From assembly GCA_019114715.1 (NCBI GenBank), contig DXEZ01000289.1:1-10442 (forward strand): a DNA stretch of 10,442 nucleotides, in the 5' to 3' direction. The notes under the pieces are model-generated. The model was given only the letters and a program-made list of their open reading frames with translations. It did no database searches and was not told the DNA's origin. The translations under genes were made by a program, and so were the position numbers. The DNA is from Candidatus Sphingobacterium stercoripullorum (GTDB lineage: Bacteria; Bacteroidota; Bacteroidia; Sphingobacteriales; Sphingobacteriaceae). This document shows positions 7,651 through 10,442 of this stretch, piece after piece (within the stretch, counting starts at the first letter, position 1; every line of letters begins with the position of its first letter).

Positions 7651-8026
7651 TTTAATTCTTAATTTTAAAAAACGAAAATCATGTTATTAAGCTTCTAAAA
7701 TAAGGTTTTTATATGAAATATCTGATGTGTTTTTAAGATAATTTTTAAATTATGGAATTAAATTAAAAGCAATTGATTATAACCTTACTCTAGACGAGTA
7801 TATCTTTGGAACCGCGCAAAATCCCACCTTTTGTCTTTTTGAATCATAAGAATAGGACTGTATTATAAAGTTTTTAAAAGGTATCAATTGCTGGGTACTC
7901 TATGCTCTTTGCCTCGTTTGTAGACGGAGAGTTCATTTGAATTGGGGGAGTGGAAGTTAAGGAGTACTTTTGGTTGGTCAAGTTACTTTTGGCATGGTTC
8001 ATGTTTGAGTATGGTTACCCTGGAAA
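7651..8026. other. Divergent control region, non-coding
   Basis: These 376 bases separate the minus-strand operon headed by the Spx/ArsC-like gene from the plus-strand lipoprotein gene, so they must hold promoters facing both ways. The left third is very AT-rich and has no perfect TAnnTTTG box on the minus strand. A perfect 5-bp inverted repeat TACTC-tagac-GAGTA sits at 7786-7800, directly followed by a plus-strand TATCTTTG (7801-7808). The right part is richer in G and carries two copies of TACTTTTGG (7965-7973, 7984-7992). No credible gene was found in it. Confidence 0.7.
7942..7972 (+). promoter_or_regulatory. Bacteroidota-type promoter for the lipoprotein gene
   Basis: TTG at 7942-7944, a 20-base spacer, and TACTTTTG at 7965-7972 match the Bacteroidota housekeeping consensus (T)TTG-N17-23-TAnnTTTG. 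Transcription would begin near 7979, leaving a leader of about 48 bases to the ATG at 8027 or about 84 bases to the alternative TTG at 8063. A second TACTTTTG at 7984-7991 has no well-spaced -33 element, so the first copy is the better candidate. Confidence 0.5.
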
Positions 8027-8040
8027 ATGTTTGATAACCA
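8012..8040 (+). repeat. Inverted repeat enclosing the candidate ATG
   Basis: Arms tggtta (8012-8017) and taacca (8035-8040) are perfectly complementary with a 17-base loop that contains the ATG at 8027. In the predicted leader RNA this would be a weak hairpin around that start codon. It may be chance; it matters mainly because the start of the lipoprotein gene is uncertain. Confidence 0.2.
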
Positions 8041-8572
8041 AAATAATATCATTGGAGAAACTTTGAGAATAAGTCTTTTAATATATACTTTGTTTGCATC
8101 TATTTTAATAGTAGGATGTAAAGCAGGAGGAGGCAACAATAAAAGTAGCACCTCAAAACATGATATAAATAATAATTTAACGGTCAATGAATCGGTATTT
8201 AAAGACCGTGCAAACTTAAGGTATACTAGGCCATTGTTTGATATTCTAGATATTACGCGTGAGAAAGAGTTCCTTTATGTTAAAATTAAGGGCGGGTCTG
8301 AAGCACCAGACGATTATCAGTTTTTCTGGGATGGTGAGTTGATAGAGGTTCATCCTTTGACGTGTAATTTGCTGATTAAATACAAAGGAGAAATTCAAGA
8401 GTACAGCTCCGATAGACTTTCTTGGGTTAAAATTGATATCTCCCATATAATAAAACAAGGAGATAAAAAGCCATTACAGTTCGTCGTATACAACGCCTCG
8501 AAAAATCAAGTTAAAATTCTAACACCCAAGGGAGAGATTTTCAATAGCAAAGGAACTGTTTTTAATAACTAA
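8027..8572 (+). CDS. Small lipoprotein of unknown function
   Basis: A 181-residue lipoprotein from the ATG, and the only plus-strand gene here. The hydrophobic segment 16-30 ends in lipobox IVGC, giving lipidation at C31 and an outer- or inner-membrane anchor. The mature start CKAGGGNNKSS is a flexible linker without the acidic +2 stretch that signals surface export in Bacteroidota, so it likely faces the periplasm. Residues ~65-165 form one beta-rich domain (FDILDI, FLYVKIKGG, YQFFWDG, LSWVKIDISHI, LQFVVYNA). The start is doubtful: from the ATG, the signal has a 13-residue n-region with two acids, whereas a TTG at 8063-8065, preceded by GGAGA, would give MRISLLIYTLFASILIVGC, a textbook signal. 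The general pattern recalls small Bacteroidota envelope lipoproteins, but I cannot name a family. It has its own promoter and no co-transcribed partner. Confidence 0.78.
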   Translation: MFDNQNNIIGETLRISLLIYTLFASILIVGCKAGGGNNKSSTSKHDINNNLTVNESVFKDRANLRYTRPLFDILDITREKEFLYVKIKGGSEAPDDYQFFWDGELIEVHPLTCNLLIKYKGEIQEYSSDRLSWVKIDISHIIKQGDKKPLQFVVYNASKNQVKILTPKGEIFNSKGTVFNN

Positions 8573-8574
8573 GT

Positions 8575-9168
8575 TTACTTTCTAAGCTCCATGATACGAG
8601 CTACATATTTACCGATGATATCAAATTCTAAATTGACCTTGTCTCCAGGTTCGACATCTTTAAGATTGGTATGTTCCAAAGTATAGGGGATGATGGCTAC
8701 GGAGAATTTATCGTCAATCGAGTCCAATACTGTTAAACTAATACCATTGACCGTAATGGAGCCTTTCTCAACTGTAAAATAACCACTTGGATCTACGTTG
8801 TATTGGAAAGTGAAAATGACGCTTCCGTCTTTATCTTCTTTATCAGTACATATCCCAGTTTGATCGACATGTCCCTGTACAATATGTCCATCTAGTCGCC
8901 CACCAATTTTAGTGCAGCGCTCTATATTCACCTGGTCACCTACTTTTAAATCGCCCAGGTTGGATTTGTTTAAGGTTTCCTCTATAGCCGTTACTACATA
9001 CTGATCATCTATAATCTTTACTACTGTTAAGCACACACCATTGTGACTTACGCTTTGATCCACATTTAGTTCATTTGCAATGTCTGATGCTAGGGTAAAA
9101 TGAATATTGCTCCCTTCAATTTGTATATCCTTTACTTCTGCAAGTGTTTCAATGATTCCCGTAAACAT
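8575..9168 (-). CDS. ribE: Riboflavin synthase alpha chain
   Basis: A cytosolic trimeric enzyme that dismutates two 6,7-dimethyl-8-ribityllumazine molecules into riboflavin and a pyrimidinedione, the last step of riboflavin synthesis. The 197 residues hold the two tandem lumazine-binding barrels typical of the family. Repeat 1 starts with MFTGIIE and includes S41-HNGVCLTV (C46) and EETLNKSNLGDLKVGD. Repeat 2 begins near GGRLDGHIVQGHVD (89-102) and includes GSITVNGISLTV (136-147) and IPYTLEHTNL (160-169). Length and motif order match complete enzymes. It lies 64 bases downstream of mnhG on the same strand, so it could be read from the antiporter operon or from a promoter in that gap; no perfect TAnnTTTG box is seen there, and no FMN riboswitch. 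Its 3' end is only two bases from the convergent lipoprotein gene. Called ribC in Bacillus and some other nomenclatures. Confidence 0.97.
   Translation of the reverse strand: MFTGIIETLAEVKDIQIEGSNIHFTLASDIANELNVDQSVSHNGVCLTVVKIIDDQYVVTAIEETLNKSNLGDLKVGDQVNIERCTKIGGRLDGHIVQGHVDQTGICTDKEDKDGSVIFTFQYNVDPSGYFTVEKGSITVNGISLTVLDSIDDKFSVAIIPYTLEHTNLKDVEPGDKVNLEFDIIGKYVARIMELRK
8585..8602 (+). terminator. Possible weak hairpin after lipoprotein stop
   Basis: Arms agctc (8585-8589) and gagct (8598-8602) can pair around an 8-base loop, 12 bases after the lipoprotein stop and inside the 3' end of ribE. The stem has three G/C pairs and no real U-run follows, so this is only a candidate plus-strand terminator. 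It is noted because the two-base intergenic gap leaves no other room for one. Confidence 0.18.
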
Positions 9169-9232
9169 AAAATGGGTTTTTAAGAATTGTAATGTAATAG
9201 TTTAGTGTAGTTAAGCTTCTGTAAATTAGAGT

Positions 9233-9622
9233 CTATCTGTCTTCTTCCTCCAGTACTTCTACATCTTCCTCTTTGATAGTATCTACAGGCTTTTCTTTTT
9301 GATAATCATTTCTCAAGTCATCGGTAACCGTTCCTTCCCATAAAGGGGTATTGGTGAAATAGCCAGCTTTTGCGATCATGTGAGCTGCAATTGGTGCTGT
9401 TAAAACTATAAAAAATACTACAGCAATTGCTTTAGTTACCACCGAAATATCCTGAGAAAGTAGAGCTGCACACAAAAGAAATATTCCAACTCCCATCGTC
9501 GCAGCTTTCACTGTAACGGATAATCGAAGGTAAAAGTCAGGCATCCTCAAGACGCCAATGCCAGCAAACAGAATGGATAGCGATCCAATACTACTTAATA
9601 TAATTACTATTGTTTCAGTCAT
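9233..9622 (-). CDS. mnhG: Mrp-type Na+/H+ antiporter subunit G
   Basis: A small membrane subunit of the multisubunit cation/proton antiporter that exports Na+ in exchange for H+ and supports pH and salt homeostasis. Of the 129 residues, about 90 form three transmembrane helices (~5-22, 40-57, 63-83). The family signature GVLRMPDFYLRL is at 23-34 and TAPIAAHMIAKAGY at 75-88. Where many MnhG proteins have RLH after the PDFY motif, this one has RLS (S35), which I believe is usual in Bacteroidota. The last ~35 residues form a cytoplasmic, strongly acidic tail ending EVLEEEDR, longer than in minimal homologues. The gene starts 8 bases before the end of mnhF, indicating coupled translation, and is the last antiporter gene of the cluster. 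Confidence 0.94.
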   Translation of the reverse strand: MTETIVIILSSIGSLSILFAGIGVLRMPDFYLRLSVTVKAATMGVGIFLLCAALLSQDISVVTKAIAVVFFIVLTAPIAAHMIAKAGYFTNTPLWEGTVTDDLRNDYQKEKPVDTIKEEDVEVLEEEDR

Positions 9623-9896
9623 TGTCTTTTTTATTAGTTTTTACGATGTAAAAAGAAAATGCAATTGTGCCTAAGAAAGCAATCAATGCTAAAATTACGG
9701 CAATATCTAAGAATAATTCCTGTTGAGTTCTAATGCTGTAGACAGTAATTAACCCAATACCCATCGTAATAATTAAATCAAGTGCAATAATGCGGTCCAC
9801 TACTCGAGGGCCTATTACTAGCCTGATGAAAACTAAAACAGCTGCAATGGCGATTACAGGGAAAACGAAATAATCTAAATAACTGTCTAAACTCAT
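9615..9896 (-). CDS. mnhF: Mrp-type Na+/H+ antiporter subunit F
   Basis: A 93-residue integral membrane subunit of the same antiporter complex, of normal length for MnhF/MrpF. Three hydrophobic helices are visible (~9-28, 37-55, 62-85). The family signature GPRVVDRIIALD (29-40) sits between helices one and two, and the C-terminus is short and charged (KTNKKDND). It overlaps mnhE by 4 bases (ATGA arrangement) and mnhG by 8 bases, so the three are translated as one coupled unit. MrpF is required for assembly and activity of the full complex in studied bacteria, although how it contributes to transport is less clear than for subunits A and D. Confidence 0.94.
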   Translation of the reverse strand: MSLDSYLDYFVFPVIAIAAVLVFIRLVIGPRVVDRIIALDLIITMGIGLITVYSIRTQQELFLDIAVILALIAFLGTIAFSFYIVKTNKKDND

Positions 9897-10369
9897 CTTA
9901 ATGCATTCAATAATTTTCTTTCTAAAACATTTTCAACGTAAGTCAAAAACTTTTGTTTGTCTTTCATGTACATGACATGTATATAGATGGATTTTTTGTC
10001 CTCACTAACGTCCACAACTATTGTTCCAGGAGTCATAGCGATTACTGCTGCTAAAAGGTTTATTTCTAGATCGGTTTTAGCATGCATGTTGTATTTTACA
10101 ATACCTGGTCTAAAGAAATAATTCGGAGTTATCACATCGTATGCCACCTGGACATTGGCCACTATCATCTCGTATAAAAAGAATAGCAGGAAGCCAATCA
10201 TCTTAGGAACTTTGGTAAAGTAAGATATATCTTCATCGTTTCGGTGTAAAAACCATAGAATAAGAAAGCCCAATATAAAACCAAAGATAAAAGTACCATA
10301 CGAGAATGAACCACTCAGCGTGAGCCAAGTAAAAGCTAAAAGTAGGTTCATTAAAAAATTATTCACCAT
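9893..10369 (-). CDS. mnhE: Mrp-type Na+/H+ antiporter subunit E
   Basis: A 158-residue membrane subunit, typical MnhE/MrpE length. Hydrophobic segments at ~5-20, 22-42 and 57-80 anchor the protein. A cytoplasmic domain follows, carrying RPGIV (87-91) and the hallmark TPGT (113-116) within AVIAMTPGTIVVDV, then a strand with H131 (IYIHVMYM). It begins 13 bases after the mnhD stop and overlaps mnhF by 4 bases. The order D-E-F-G matches the canonical mrp/mnh operon, so subunits A, B and C should lie just beyond the right edge of the window. Confidence 0.94.
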   Translation of the reverse strand: MVNNFLMNLLLAFTWLTLSGSFSYGTFIFGFILGFLILWFLHRNDEDISYFTKVPKMIGFLLFFLYEMIVANVQVAYDVITPNYFFRPGIVKYNMHAKTDLEINLLAAVIAMTPGTIVVDVSEDKKSIYIHVMYMKDKQKFLTYVENVLERKLLNALR

Positions 10370-10382
10370 GGTAATTGTATTT

Positions 10383-10442
10383 TTATTTTAAAACAGCATT
10401 AATATAAGAAGAAGTATCCAATAGTTCATCGGTTATTCTCTC
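10383..10442 (-). CDS. mnhD: C-terminal end of antiporter subunit D, partial
   Basis: The last 19 codons plus TAA (10385-10383) of a gene entering from the right edge: ERITDELLDTSSYINAVLK. An ending with a YI-AVL motif is what I would expect of MnhD/MrpD, the antiporter-like, NuoL/M/N-related proton-channel subunit. Position, strand and the 13-base gap to mnhE fit the conserved D-E-F-G gene order. Too short for identification by itself; the call rests mainly on context. Confidence 0.72.
   Translation of the reverse strand, partial: ERITDELLDTSSYINAVLK

Noticed and set aside
7999..8187. 62-codon minus-strand frame opposite the lipoprotein start
   Set aside because: It overlaps the lipoprotein signal peptide coding region antisense; its apparent hydrophobicity mirrors the AT-rich signal sequence.
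9169..9232. FMN riboswitch or dedicated promoter upstream of ribE
   Set aside because: The 64-base gap is too short for an FMN aptamer, and no TAnnTTTG box is present.
1..10442. CRISPR array, transposon ends, tRNA or rRNA, defence or secretion cluster
   Set aside because: No regularly spaced repeats, no terminal repeats with transposase, no cloverleaf-like sequence, and all but one gene belong to recognised housekeeping or envelope families.

Overview
The window is a low-GC, gene-dense chromosomal segment from a member of the Bacteroidota, most likely a marine-type Flavobacteriales bacterium. This rests on three observations: Bacteroidota-style protein variants (GyrA, the MnhE/F/G set, a short PurC), a TTG-N20-TAnnTTTG promoter of the Bacteroidota kind, and the lack of clear Shine-Dalgarno sequences. 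The species assignment is inference. I see no transposase, integrase, phage gene, CRISPR array, rRNA or tRNA.

Layout from left to right, with all genes on the minus strand except one. (1) Positions 1-903 hold the first 301 codons of an exported TPR-repeat protein whose start codon lies inside the 3' end of gyrA (890-3466), so the two are probably translationally coupled. (2) Positions 3467-3930 are a 464-base non-coding spacer upstream of gyrA. (3) A compact four-gene minus-strand cluster follows, in transcription order: an Spx/ArsC-like thioredoxin-fold protein, a secreted M1-family zinc metallopeptidase, an envelope protein with a carboxypeptidase-regulatory-like domain, and a short PurC-type SAICAR synthetase. 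Gaps are 9, 6 and 33 bases. (4) Positions 7651-8026 form a divergent control region. (5) The only plus-strand gene is a small lipoprotein of unknown function (8027-8572), with a good Bacteroidota promoter about 55 bases upstream. It ends two bases from the convergent riboflavin synthase gene. (6) The right end is the tail of an Mrp/Mnh multisubunit Na+/H+ antiporter operon: the last 19 codons of mnhD, then mnhE, mnhF and mnhG with overlapping or nearly abutting ends.

Together these genes cover DNA supercoiling, purine and flavin biosynthesis, envelope proteolysis and sodium/pH homeostasis. I find no convincing new multi-gene system. The points most worth a second look are a leucine at the main quinolone-resistance position of GyrA, the divergent aspartate/CAIR-side motif of the PurC-like protein, the unknown lipoprotein with its uncertain start, and the peptidase plus partner-protein operon.
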